Assembly (NCBI GenBank): GCA_964624905.1
Contig: CAZUYK010000004.1
Span: 1-64,000, forward strand
Length of the DNA: 64,000 nucleotides
Reading direction: 5' to 3'
Origin: CAZRVH01 sp964624905
Lineage (GTDB): Bacteria > Patescibacteriota > Gracilibacteria > Peribacterales > Peribacteraceae
The position numbers and the translations under genes are program-made. The notes under the pieces were generated by a model that did no database searches, was not told the DNA's origin, and saw only the letters and a program-made list of their open reading frames with translations. Numbering within the stretch: the stretch's first letter is position 1; each line of letters begins with the position of its first letter. This document shows positions 54,126 to 61,550 of the stretch, one piece after another.

Positions 54126-54461
54126 ATGACAAATGACGCTGATTTACTCACTGATTTAGTCGAGGATAAGTATCTCGTCGAACTAAAGCATAGTAATCGT
54201 CGATTTAAGGTCGACTGTAATGACGAGGATACTGCTGACATGAGTCCTTGTAATTGTCACAAATGTGGCGGAGGGAATACCCGCCGTCGTGGCATAAAAG
54301 TTCTCTGTGTTACCGATGAAGACGACAATGAGCTATCACTCGATAGCAAGATCTGTAAAAACATTATTCGTAAAGTGCAAAATGCACTTTTCAGCGGACA
54401 AGCTATTTGCGTCGAATGCGAAAATGAAATCATCACGGAATTGCGCCTCAGTTCGAAATAA
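54126..54461 (+). CDS. Small cysteine-rich, probable zinc-binding protein
   Basis: A 111-residue acidic protein. The cysteine cluster CNCHKC near residue 40 and a later CVEC near residue 97 could hold a zinc ion. Codons are AT-rich (GAT, AGT, CGT, ATT), unlike its neighbours. The start MTNDADLLTD is set by GAGG at 54117; an upstream in-frame ATG at 54093 lies near the promoter. It has its own strong regulated-looking promoter and a terminator. No family is recognised; it looks acquired. Confidence 0.7.
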   Translation: MTNDADLLTDLVEDKYLVELKHSNRRFKVDCNDEDTADMSPCNCHKCGGGNTRRRGIKVLCVTDEDDNELSLDSKICKNIIRKVQNALFSGQAICVECENEIITELRLSSK

Positions 54462-54484
54462 TCACTAATGCTTTTCCCTTTATT

Positions 54485-54516
54485 AAGCCGCCCCTCCCCG
54501 GAGCGGCTTTTTATTT
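54485..54516. terminator. Bidirectional terminator
   Basis: AAGCCGC (54485-54491) pairs with GCGGCTT (54503-54509), followed by TTTATTTT on the plus strand. It ends the zinc-protein gene and also lies directly after the nrnA-like fragment on the minus strand. Confidence 0.8.
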
Positions 54517-54564
54517 TCTATCTTCCTTCTCCTCCTCCACCACCTTCCAACGGACTTCCGGTTT
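54511..54564 (-). pseudogene. Diverged duplicate of the 3' end of nrnA
   Basis: Read on the minus strand, this stretch encodes KPEVRWKVVEEEKEDRK and a stop. The true end of nrnA at 55236 encodes KLESRWKVVEEEKKDVKTN. DNA identity is perfect over 23 bases (54527-54549 and 55258-55280) and partial on both sides. The fragment has no start and is directly followed by a hairpin, like a normal gene end. It implies that a homologous nrnA end lies on the far side of an inserted cassette. Confidence 0.7.
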
Positions 54565-54631
54565 GCATACACATGCATCATAATCCGCATGTTCCGCACA
54601 ACGCTTTTTGACATGAACGGAGGCTTATCAA

Positions 54632-55048
54632 ATGAAAATATTCCTGCTTTCAATCGCTTTCTTTGGACTTTACGGCAGCCTGATCGTATGCAATATCGCG
54701 AACATGCTGACCTTGGCACCTTGGTGCATCCTGCTGCAAGGCGTCTCGTTGGCGACCATGGATTTCTGCGTCCACGTGCTGACACACAAGGACACGCTGC
54801 GACCGCCGATGCGCACGATCGCATGGGTCGCGGTGACGACGGCGCTCGCCATCTATCCCGGCTACATGTACGGATGGCAGATCGCGGTCCTGTGGTTCTG
54901 CCAAGGATGGTGGGACAGCAGTTGGCACGCCGCCGACTACCACAGGCCGAACGGCTTGCCCCAGGCTCCGTCCGATTATGAGTGGATACGATGGGCGGCT
55001 CCGCTGACCGCGCTGACGACCGTCGTGGTTCCAATTTTCCTTCGTTAG
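54632..55048 (+). CDS. Small polytopic membrane protein
   Basis: A 138-residue protein with about four hydrophobic helices (IFLLSIAFFGLYGSLIVCNI, WCILLQGVSLATMDFCVHVL, IAWVAVTTALAIYPG, LTALTTVVVPIFL) and a polar, aromatic loop (CQGWWDSSWHAADYHRPNG). No family is recognised. A textbook Shine-Dalgarno GGAGG lies 8 bases before the ATG, unlike most genes here. It lies between the nrnA end fragment and nrnA itself. Confidence 0.7.
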   Translation: MKIFLLSIAFFGLYGSLIVCNIANMLTLAPWCILLQGVSLATMDFCVHVLTHKDTLRPPMRTIAWVAVTTALAIYPGYMYGWQIAVLWFCQGWWDSSWHAADYHRPNGLPQAPSDYEWIRWAAPLTALTTVVVPIFLR

Positions 55049-55095
55049 GATAAGCTTGCTTCCGTTCCGATGATTCGACCATTCAGGAGGAGACG

Positions 55096-55170
55096 ATGCT
55101 GTCGTACATTGCAGAATACCAACTGGATTTCGCGGAACTGTTCACCTTCATCCGAAGCTGCTGGAAATAA
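55096..55170 (+). CDS. Possible 24-aa microprotein
   Basis: A short frame MLSYIAEYQLDFAELFTFIR then SCWK, preceded by the strong Shine-Dalgarno AGGAGGAG. The peptide is amphipathic. It follows the membrane protein gene by 47 bases and precedes a hairpin terminator, so it would be in the same transcript. Only the ribosome site and position support it. Confidence 0.4.
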   Translation: MLSYIAEYQLDFAELFTFIRSCWK

Positions 55171-55202
55171 CCCGGATAGCGGCAGCACCAGCGATGAAAC
55201 GC

Positions 55203-55238
55203 ATAACCTCTCGATCGTGTGTCGAGGGGTTATTTTTA
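55203..55238 (+). terminator. Strong intrinsic terminator
   Basis: A 12-bp stem (55203-55214 with 55222-55233, one G-T pair) around loop TCGTGTG, followed by TTTTT. It ends the accessory cassette and adjoins the stop codon of convergent nrnA. Confidence 0.85.
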
Positions 55239-56228
55239 ATTGGTTTTCACATCCTTTTTCTCCTCCTCCACCACCTTCCAGCGCGATTCCAGTTTCAACT
55301 TACCCGTCACCGCGAAGCCAGCTGCTTTTCTGTGTCCTCCCCCCTGCAGCTTGCCTGCCATGGCCGCCACATCGACGTCTTCACGCAGCGTGCGGATGGA
55401 CCCCTTTACCTTGCCGTCACGCTCGGACAGGACCATGGAGAAGCGCATGCCCGGCACGGCATTCACGTAGTCGATAGCCCCGGACAACGCGGAAGGATCG
55501 GCTCCCGTCGCACGGAAGTCCCCTTCCGTCACGGCCGACACGGCCCCTCCCTCCTCGGTAACGCTGATTTTCTCCAACACCCTTCCCCACAACCTCAGCG
55601 TGCTGATTTCCGCCGTGCGGAACACCGCCGACACGATGAGTTGTTGGCGGGCGCCGGCTCTCAGAAGACGCGCAACCGTGCGATATACTTCTGCCGTCGT
55701 ATTGCTGTGCAGCAGGCCGCCCGTATCCGTGTAGACGCCCGTAAGGAGGCAGGTGGCGATCTCGTTATCCATCTCCCACTTCAAAGCATCCGCCAGCGCC
55801 ACGACGATCTCGCAGCTGGAGGCGGCGGAGGGCTCCAAAATGTTCACCGTGCCGAACTTGGGGTTTGTCGGGTGATGGTCGATCATGAGAACGGGAATCG
55901 ACCCGTCGAATAGCTGCGGCACCGACTCCTGCATCTGCGTCATCTTCGGCTCCGCGCAATCGACGACTACAGCCGCATCCCCCGGCTCCAGCTTGAGGGT
56001 GTTCTGGATGCGCTGGGCGGACGACAGGTACAGGAACGTATCCGGAGACGGATCCACGCAATGCATGGTGATCTGTTTTCCCGGGAATTGTTTTTCGAGC
56101 AGCAGGGCCATTCCCGTCACGCTTCCGATGGCGTCGCCGTCGGGATTCCTATGGCACACGCAGGCAACGCGCTTGGCCTCCGTGAGAAGCTTCAATGCGG
56201 CCTGGGCATCGTTGTGCGAAACGGGCAT
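55236..56228 (-). CDS. nrnA: DHH/DHHA1 phosphoesterase (NrnA-like oligoribonuclease/pAp phosphatase)
   Basis: Degrades very short RNA and dephosphorylates pAp in relatives. The 330-residue protein has VCHRNPDGDAIGS, VVVDCAEP, the DHH motif LMIDHHPTN, LLTGVYTDTGGLLHSNT and the DHHA1 substrate motif GGGHRKAAGF near the end. The start MPVSHNDAQAAL follows TATTGT by 10 bases. The last 20 residues are duplicated at 54511-54564. Confidence 0.9.
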   Translation of the reverse strand: MPVSHNDAQAALKLLTEAKRVACVCHRNPDGDAIGSVTGMALLLEKQFPGKQITMHCVDPSPDTFLYLSSAQRIQNTLKLEPGDAAVVVDCAEPKMTQMQESVPQLFDGSIPVLMIDHHPTNPKFGTVNILEPSAASSCEIVVALADALKWEMDNEIATCLLTGVYTDTGGLLHSNTTAEVYRTVARLLRAGARQQLIVSAVFRTAEISTLRLWGRVLEKISVTEEGGAVSAVTEGDFRATGADPSALSGAIDYVNAVPGMRFSMVLSERDGKVKGSIRTLREDVDVAAMAGKLQGGGHRKAAGFAVTGKLKLESRWKVVEEEKKDVKTN

Positions 56229-56329
56229 AAAGGGTCTTACAATACGGTTTCACTCAATAACGCACAACGAACTGTCGTTGCATCAAATGCAAACTTTGAA
56301 TGATGTAACCATATGTGATCTTCCATTTA

Positions 56330-56857
56330 CTATTTCGTGATCCTGAAACTCACACGCATCGTCGCGTACGTTTTATAAGGATCTTCAACATCGGAAGCCA
56401 AACGGAAATATCCGTCTTCATGCGCGACGTAGTAATTTTCATCCAACGTGCCGTCGAATACGGATACGCATTGCAGGAGCGTCGCGTTGTATTTGCCCAT
56501 CATGATGCTCTTCGCTTCCTTGCAATTTCCGTTCTCGGAGTCGTTATGTGCGGCAATGAGATTTTCAAGCGTGCCTTTTTCAAAATATACATCCATCCCG
56601 GCTGACGATCCTGCATCTCCCAACACGGCATCCTTGGACTTAGGATAAAACGCCACGGCGTTTCCCACGCGATTCATATCCCATCCGGAAGGGTATTTGA
56701 TGCTGAAGCCAAGCGTGCTTTTGTACGTTCCCCATACCGTCGCGCCCAATGATTGCGATGCGCCGGTTTGCGTTGCAGAACGTTCATCCGGGGATGTGCA
56801 TGCGGAAAGCAGCGCAATGGAAAGAAAGCCGACGGTCAGGAGCGGAGAAAGGCGCAT
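56330..56857 (-). CDS. PsbP-like lipoprotein
   Basis: A 175-residue protein with signal MRLSPLLTVGFLSIALLSAC (lipobox LLSAC), a short Ser/Thr linker and a domain starting YKSTLGFSIKYPSGWDM, which is the entry motif of PsbP-like small lipoproteins. NCKEAKSIMMGKYNATLLQC may form a disulfide. It resembles the lipoprotein at 25855. TACACT lies exactly 6 bases before the ATG. Function unknown; divergent from fmt. Confidence 0.8.
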   Translation of the reverse strand: MRLSPLLTVGFLSIALLSACTSPDERSATQTGASQSLGATVWGTYKSTLGFSIKYPSGWDMNRVGNAVAFYPKSKDAVLGDAGSSAGMDVYFEKGTLENLIAAHNDSENGNCKEAKSIMMGKYNATLLQCVSVFDGTLDENYYVAHEDGYFRLASDVEDPYKTYATMRVSFRITK

Positions 56858-56919
56858 GCCCGCAGTGTAACAGGAAAAATGGACGTCGATAGGACATCCG
56901 AAGCTGCTACACTGGACGC

Positions 56920-57795
56920 ATGGACCATGCTTCCGTCATCTTCTGCGGCACACCCGACTTCGCCGTCCCGGCGCTCGAAGAGCTTTTGAAGAACCCCGCG
57001 TTCCAGGTAACGCTCGTTATCACGCAGCCAGACAAACCCGTGGGACGGAAGCAGATCGTCACGCCCCCTCCCGTCAAAGTCTTCGCCGAGAAGCACAGCA
57101 TCCCCGTGTTCCAGCCGGAGAACATCAACAAGGAATTGCCGGATTACCTCCAGGACCATGGCATGGAGGCACCGGATTTCCTGGTCGTCGTAGCCTACGG
57201 AAAGATCTTGAAGAAACACATCCTGGAACTGCCGAATATCGCCCCCATCAACGTGCACGGCTCGCTGCTCCCCCGCTGGCGCGGCGCATCCCCCGTGGAA
57301 CACGCCATCCTGGCGGGTGATACCGAGAGCGGCATCAGCATCCAGATCATGGCGGAGGAACTCGATGCGGGACCCATCCTGGCGGAGTCGAAGATTAAAA
57401 TCGAAGACCGATGGACGGCGCCCGTCATGCGCGAGAAGCTGTCCAAGATGGCAGCGCATCTTTTGGTCGATACACTCAGAAAACCCCTACGCCCTACGCC
57501 CCAACCCCAAGATGGTATTACCATTTGCAAAAAACTAACCCGGGAAGATGGAATCGTGAATCCCTGCGACACCTCGGCAGTGGAAATCGATCGCAAGGTG
57601 CGTGCTCTCGTCCCCTGGCCGGGCGTGACGATGAAGATCAACGGAGAAGATCTGAAGGTCCTGGAAACATCGTTGACCCCTCATCCGGATGCTGCGGCGC
57701 TGACGTGCAGCGGCGACACGATCTACCTGATGAAAGTGCAGGTGCCGGGCGGCAAGCCCATCACGGGCAGGCAGTGGCAACAAAACAGACACTAA
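56920..57795 (+). CDS. fmt: Methionyl-tRNA formyltransferase
   Basis: Formylates initiator Met-tRNA. The 291-residue protein has the Rossmann start VIFCGTPDFAVPALEELL, the conserved VVAYGKIL and NVHGSLLPRWRGASPVEHAIL with the catalytic Asn-His and Asp region, and a shortened C-terminal beta-barrel domain (LTREDGIVNP, VRALVPWPGVTM). TACACT is 6 bases before ATG, consistent with a leaderless transcript. It is close to metG, which makes its substrate. Confidence 0.95.
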   Translation: MDHASVIFCGTPDFAVPALEELLKNPAFQVTLVITQPDKPVGRKQIVTPPPVKVFAEKHSIPVFQPENINKELPDYLQDHGMEAPDFLVVVAYGKILKKHILELPNIAPINVHGSLLPRWRGASPVEHAILAGDTESGISIQIMAEELDAGPILAESKIKIEDRWTAPVMREKLSKMAAHLLVDTLRKPLRPTPQPQDGITICKKLTREDGIVNPCDTSAVEIDRKVRALVPWPGVTMKINGEDLKVLETSLTPHPDAAALTCSGDTIYLMKVQVPGGKPITGRQWQQNRH

Positions 57796-57819
57796 AAAGA
57801 GGGCCGAAGCCCCCTTTTG
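57794..57819 (+). terminator. Terminator after fmt
   Basis: AAAGAGGGC pairs with GCCCCCTTT (one mismatch) around CGAA, ending in TTTT on the plus strand. Confidence 0.6.
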
Positions 57820-57837
57820 AAACATGCGCTGCAATGC

Positions 57838-58164
57838 TTACGACATCTTCGTCTTCATCTCTGCCAACGCGTCGATGAATTTATCAAGGTCCTCGGAATC
57901 GAACATGATCGTCGTCTTCTGTCCGCCGCGGGACTTTTCGGAGATCTTAAAGAACTTGCCGTTTCCGGACTCCTTCAGGTCGATGTAGAACGTACGCTGC
58001 TTGGCGTGGATCGTCACGGAGTGAAGATCGTTCGCGAAGGAACGGTTGCCGCCGCCCTGGAAGTTTCCGCCGCTGCGGGGAGGTCGGGAGGGTGCAGGCT
58101 GCGACGACATACTGTCATCGTGGTGCTGCGATCCGCCCGTGAGGTCTGACATAGGATCAAACAT
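57838..58164 (-). CDS. PUR-domain nucleic-acid-binding protein (DUF3276-like)
   Basis: A 108-residue protein. A disordered Gly/Ser/Pro-rich N-terminus (SRPPRSGGNFQGGGN) precedes a single PUR repeat: SVTIHAKQRTFYIDLKES, KFFKISEKSRGG and TTIMFDSEDLDKFIDALAEM. PUR domains bind single-stranded DNA or RNA in bacteria such as Borrelia. The start is MFDPMSDL (58164) or MSDL (58152); TATGTT lies 7 bases before the latter. The frame upstream to 58224 is unlikely. Confidence 0.75.
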   Translation of the reverse strand: MFDPMSDLTGGSQHHDDSMSSQPAPSRPPRSGGNFQGGGNRSFANDLHSVTIHAKQRTFYIDLKESGNGKFFKISEKSRGGQKTTIMFDSEDLDKFIDALAEMKTKMS

Positions 58165-58255
58165 ACAAAAGGGAGTAAGAAGTAAACGTCCGGCCGCCTG
58201 CTCGTTCCCGGTATTCACCCGCAACGCGCTCGGTCTAGCTCCGACGTGCTTTAAG

Positions 58256-58475
58256 TATACTCCATATCCGAATGCAACGAAAGAATGCTCTCCTTAGGCT
58301 GGAGACAGAGGGATGTCGTGTTCTTTTGCCTCTCATAGGGGAAGCGACGCCGTCCCTAATCCGGGATCCAGTACGTGGCTATGGGTTTCATGGTAAACAC
58401 GACAGCCATGGCGCAGCGATCCCGAGACGGTAAAGGTCAGCCTAGGGCTCAGGTAATTATGATTCAAGTGTTTTT
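58256..58475 (+). ncRNA. Candidate structured RNA of unknown class
   Basis: A 312-base gap without a gene contains nested complementary segments on one strand. A closing helix CCTTAGGCTG pairs with CAGCCTAGGG. Inside it, GGGATGTCGT pairs with ACGCCGTCCC (one mismatch) and GGGATC pairs with GATCCC; the latter encloses TGGCT/AGCCA and the hairpin GTTT/AAAC. TATACT at 58256 could be its -10 box and a T run at 58469-58475 its end. It does not match the conserved cores of tmRNA, RNase P, SRP or 6S RNA that I can check by eye. Strand is uncertain. Confidence 0.45.
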
Positions 58476-58476
58476 A

Positions 58477-58815
58477 TCATCCCCAAATCAATACGGGTGG
58501 CCGATAAAGGTGCAGGATCTCCTCTGCCCGCTCTTTTATTGCCTGGATGTGATCATGGGCAATATCACGTTCATCCATTGATAACACCGCCTCTCCGACT
58601 ATCCCCTGTAATCGTTCGGCCACGCCTTCGATGTGGTGCGCGATATCCGGAAATACCTTGTTTTCCCCGCCGTACTCATCCGCGCATTCGAAAACGACAT
58701 TCATGGTCGCCAGATTGATCGATCGAACGGCGTTCATAACCCGCTCCGCTGTCGACGCATCGCTCAACAAGGCTACGGATTCGCCGAGGGTGCAAAGGCT
58801 CTGTACAAGATTCAT
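58477..58815 (-). CDS. Hypothetical helical protein, 112 aa
   Basis: A soluble, helix-rich protein (MNLVQSLCTLGESVALL, PDIAHHIEGVAERLQGIVGEAVL, IKERAEEILHLYRPP) with no recognised family. It starts 3 bases after the metG stop on the same strand, so it is probably translated from the metG transcript. It is convergent with the candidate RNA. Confidence 0.65.
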   Translation of the reverse strand: MNLVQSLCTLGESVALLSDASTAERVMNAVRSINLATMNVVFECADEYGGENKVFPDIAHHIEGVAERLQGIVGEAVLSMDERDIAHDHIQAIKERAEEILHLYRPPVLIWG

Positions 58816-58818
58816 ATG

Positions 58819-60363
58819 TTAGGCGGCAGGTTCCGTTTCCACCTTCGGGAAAAGGATGCTCGGCTCCCCGGTTCTCTTCCAGTCTTTGATACCGTTCCAC
58901 GTCTTCATGGCATCGGTGACGACAAAGTCTTTGTCGGACATGTCGGCGGCATACGGCACGCCCAGCTGCGCGGACATCTTGCGCGCGGAATCCGGGATGA
59001 ACGGCAGGAGCATCAGCGCGACGTGGCGCAGGCTCTCGGCAAAATTGCTGAGGATCTCCAGCTTCTTCTTCGGATCGTCCTTGATGGTCCAGGGCGCCGC
59101 GATATTGAATGCCTCGTTCATCTGGCTGATGAGACCGCTGATCTGCTGCGCGGCCTTGTGGATCTCGAACGCATCCATGTACTCGGCGTACTGCTTCCAC
59201 TGCTTGATAGCCTCTTCTGCCTCGGGTCCCCCGACGGGAACGGTGAGGTCGGCGTCTTCTTTCTTCAACATCACCAGCACGCGGTTCAGCATGTTGCCCA
59301 GCTGGTTGCCGAGCTTGCTTTGGTACACCTCGCCGAAACGCTTCCAACTGAAATCGCCATCGTTGCCGACGGGAATCTCGTGCGTCAGGTAGAAACGCAG
59401 GGCGTCCACCGGGTACTTCTCGATCACTTCGACGGGATTCACCACGTTACCCAGGCTCTTGCTCATCTTCTTTCCCTCGCTGGTCACGAAACCGTGGATG
59501 AGCAGGTTGTCTGGAGTGCGGATACCTGCGTCCGTGAGCATCGCGGGCCAGATGAGCGCATGGAAACGCGCGATGTCCTTGCCGATGACATGGGTGACGG
59601 TGGCATCGTCCCAGAACTTCGCTTCCGCATGGTCCGTGAGAAGGCCGAGTCCGGAGATGTAATTCGTCAGCGCATCGCACCACACGTACATCACCTGGTC
59701 ATCGTCGCCCGGGACGGGAACGCCCCAGTCCAGCGTGGTGCGCGGGCGGGAGAACGAGACATCCTCCAATCCCCCTTCGATGAGCTGCAGTGTCTCGGGT
59801 GCGCGATGCGGCGGGATGATGGTGTACGTGCCGTCCGACAGGATCTTCTTCAACTGCTCCTCCTTTCCTTTCAGCTTGAAGAACCAGTTCGTCTCGGTGA
59901 CGGATTGCGGCTCGATGTTATGGTCCGGACATTTGCCGTCGATCAGGTCCTTGGGCGTCACGAAGCGTTCGCAACCGCTGCAGTACAACCCGGTGTACGC
60001 GCGCTGTTCCAGGACACCCGCGTCGCGCAGCTTCTCCCACAACGCCTTCACCGTCGGCCAGTGAACCTCCTGGTCCGTCGTGCGGATGAAACGGTCGTAG
60101 CTGATTTCCAACCTGTCATAGATGGCCGTGAACAGCAGGACGTTGCGATCGACGAGCGCCTGGGGCGCCATGCCTTCCTTCTTCGCCGTCTGCTGGATCT
60201 TCGTACCATGTTCGTCGGTGCCGATCTGGAACCGTACCTCGTCGCCCTTCATGCGCTTCCAGCGGACGAGCACGTCTGCGAGTACTTTCTCCAGCACGTG
60301 GCCCATGTGCGGGGCGGCGTTGGGGTAATCGATGGCGGTGGTGATGTAGTGGCGGTTCGTCAT
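58819..60363 (-). CDS. metG: Methionyl-tRNA synthetase
   Basis: Charges tRNA-Met. The 514-residue protein starts MTNRHYITTAIDYPNAAPHMGH (HIGH region HMGH near residue 19), has a zinc knuckle CSGCERFVTPKDLI with CPDH, WCDALTNYISGLG, the KMSKS loop GKKMSKSLGN near residue 299 and an anticodon domain. There is no C-terminal tRNA-binding extension. The frame extends to 60438, but TATAGT ends 9 bases before the chosen ATG. Confidence 0.96.
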   Translation of the reverse strand: MTNRHYITTAIDYPNAAPHMGHVLEKVLADVLVRWKRMKGDEVRFQIGTDEHGTKIQQTAKKEGMAPQALVDRNVLLFTAIYDRLEISYDRFIRTTDQEVHWPTVKALWEKLRDAGVLEQRAYTGLYCSGCERFVTPKDLIDGKCPDHNIEPQSVTETNWFFKLKGKEEQLKKILSDGTYTIIPPHRAPETLQLIEGGLEDVSFSRPRTTLDWGVPVPGDDDQVMYVWCDALTNYISGLGLLTDHAEAKFWDDATVTHVIGKDIARFHALIWPAMLTDAGIRTPDNLLIHGFVTSEGKKMSKSLGNVVNPVEVIEKYPVDALRFYLTHEIPVGNDGDFSWKRFGEVYQSKLGNQLGNMLNRVLVMLKKEDADLTVPVGGPEAEEAIKQWKQYAEYMDAFEIHKAAQQISGLISQMNEAFNIAAPWTIKDDPKKKLEILSNFAESLRHVALMLLPFIPDSARKMSAQLGVPYAADMSDKDFVVTDAMKTWNGIKDWKRTGEPSILFPKVETEPAA

Positions 60364-60589
60364 GGCCCGCACACTATACCCTCCTCCGGCATCCGCGAAA
60401 GACTCAAAAGATCGATAATCTGGCTCACAATCAAACAATCCGCGTCGAACGAGCGCGAGTTTATCCTGAGCCTTTTACCGAAGGACGCGAAGTGGAGACG
60501 CTCCATGCCGAAAAGATAGCCCATGAAAGAAAAACCGGCTTGTCGGCCGTAGCTCTCAAGCGAAGGCCGAAGCGGTGCCTTTCATGCCA
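60364..60589. repeat. metG/VirB2 gap with REP-like palindrome
   Basis: No gene is seen. At 60545-60568 a palindrome with outer stem GGCC, inner stem GCT/AGC and an internal TTC/TAC loop occurs. On the minus strand it is followed by a small hairpin and TTTTT, so it may end the VirB2-like operon. A related element lies at 62202-62231. Confidence 0.6.
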
Positions 60590-60964
60590 TCAGGAAAACC
60601 ATCCCACGACCGTAATCGCGAACCGGAAAATGGAAAGCGTGATGAGCATCAGCACGACGCCGATGACGGCATGCATGACGGTCTCCTTCGCCTTGTCGAT
60701 TCCGTCGCCGCTTCCCTGTGCGCGCATGATCTGGATACCGGCGTAGATACCGGCGCACACCGCGGCCCCGACGATGACCGGCATGAGGATCTGGGATCCC
60801 CTCTCCGCTACTAGCTTCGGGGCGTCCGCACCGACGTTGCAAAACGGCAGCGTGGAACAAATCATTTCCCACATATCGCTAACGCCCGGCCCCTCGGATG
60901 CAAAGCCACCTTGGGCTGAGGCGATAGGAATGAGGAAGCCGATGAGGACATGGAGGAAGTGCAT
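60590..60964 (-). CDS. VirB2/TrbC-like protein
   Basis: A 124-residue protein: signal peptide MHFLHVLIGFLIPIASAQG, a short exported segment with a cysteine pair (CSTLPFC), then two helices (ILMPVIVGAAVCAGIYAGIQIM and AVIGVVLMLITLSIFRFAITVV) linked by a charged loop GSGDGIDKAKE. This is the pilin-type layout of TrbC/VirB2. The start is one base after the stop of the preceding gene, in a three-gene operon. The longer frame to 61126 is not used. Confidence 0.8.
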   Translation of the reverse strand: MHFLHVLIGFLIPIASAQGGFASEGPGVSDMWEMICSTLPFCNVGADAPKLVAERGSQILMPVIVGAAVCAGIYAGIQIMRAQGSGDGIDKAKETVMHAVIGVVLMLITLSIFRFAITVVGWFS

Positions 60965-60965
60965 A

Positions 60966-61550
60966 TCAGACGCCGAGAATGCCGGAAGCGATGGAAGCGA
61001 TGGCAGCAGCGAAGTTGACCACAAGGGCGCCGATGATCGCCCAGACAACCGCAGTACGGCCCTTCGAGAATTCGTCCTGTTTACCCTGGGCCAGAACCAT
61101 ACGGACGGCACCTGCCACGATGGCAATGGCCATGGCGGCGTTCAGGATGTTGCGCAGGTAGCGACCAATCGCGTACATGATGTCCAAATGGATGGTATTC
61201 GAGTTGTCCGGAATGGACGGGAGTGCGGACACGACGGACGAGATGATGAACTGCGACATGACGGAAAGCCCGAGGCCGAGAAGCGAGAACAGGATGGCAT
61301 TCTTCGCCTGGCTGATCTTCCCCGTGTCACCCCAGCTCAGGACCATTTGGAAGCCAGCCCAGATAATGGACAGCACCGAGATACCGGCAGCGATCTGCAG
61401 GATGAACAATGCGACCCTGGGAATGCCCGTCAGGAAAAGATTGGATGCCTGGCCCCCGCATCCCACCAAGCCCTGGCACTGGATGGGCAGCGTCGCGATG
61501 GCGTACGCCTTGTCCACCAGCAAGCCGGCGATGAAATGCAAAAATTCCAT
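60966..61550 (-). CDS. Tandem double VirB2-like membrane protein
   Basis: A 194-residue protein that carries the VirB2-like two-helix unit twice. Unit one is LQIAAGISVLSIIWAGFQMV, loop SWGDTGKISQAKN, then a second helix; unit two is AMAIAIVAGAVRMVLAQG, loop KQDEFSKGRT, then AVVWAIIGALVVNFAA. The N-terminus is signal-like, with a CQGLVGCGG pair. TAATG overlap with the upstream gene indicates coupled translation. A fused double unit is unusual for a pilin. Confidence 0.75.
   Translation of the reverse strand: MEFLHFIAGLLVDKAYAIATLPIQCQGLVGCGGQASNLFLTGIPRVALFILQIAAGISVLSIIWAGFQMVLSWGDTGKISQAKNAILFSLLGLGLSVMSQFIISSVVSALPSIPDNSNTIHLDIMYAIGRYLRNILNAAMAIAIVAGAVRMVLAQGKQDEFSKGRTAVVWAIIGALVVNFAAAIASIASGILGV

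Noticed and set aside
54483..55082. A 199-codon minus-strand frame over the nrnA-end fragment and membrane gene
   Set aside because: It is Arg/Ser-rich shadow sequence; the nrnA-like end lies in a different frame and the plus-strand gene has a strong Shine-Dalgarno.
58256..58475. Candidate RNA considered as tmRNA, RNase P RNA, SRP RNA or 6S RNA
   Set aside because: The conserved cores of these RNAs (tRNA-like ends, the GAAAGTC/ACAGAA elements of RNase P, the SRP GGAAG tetraloop region) are not visible on either strand.
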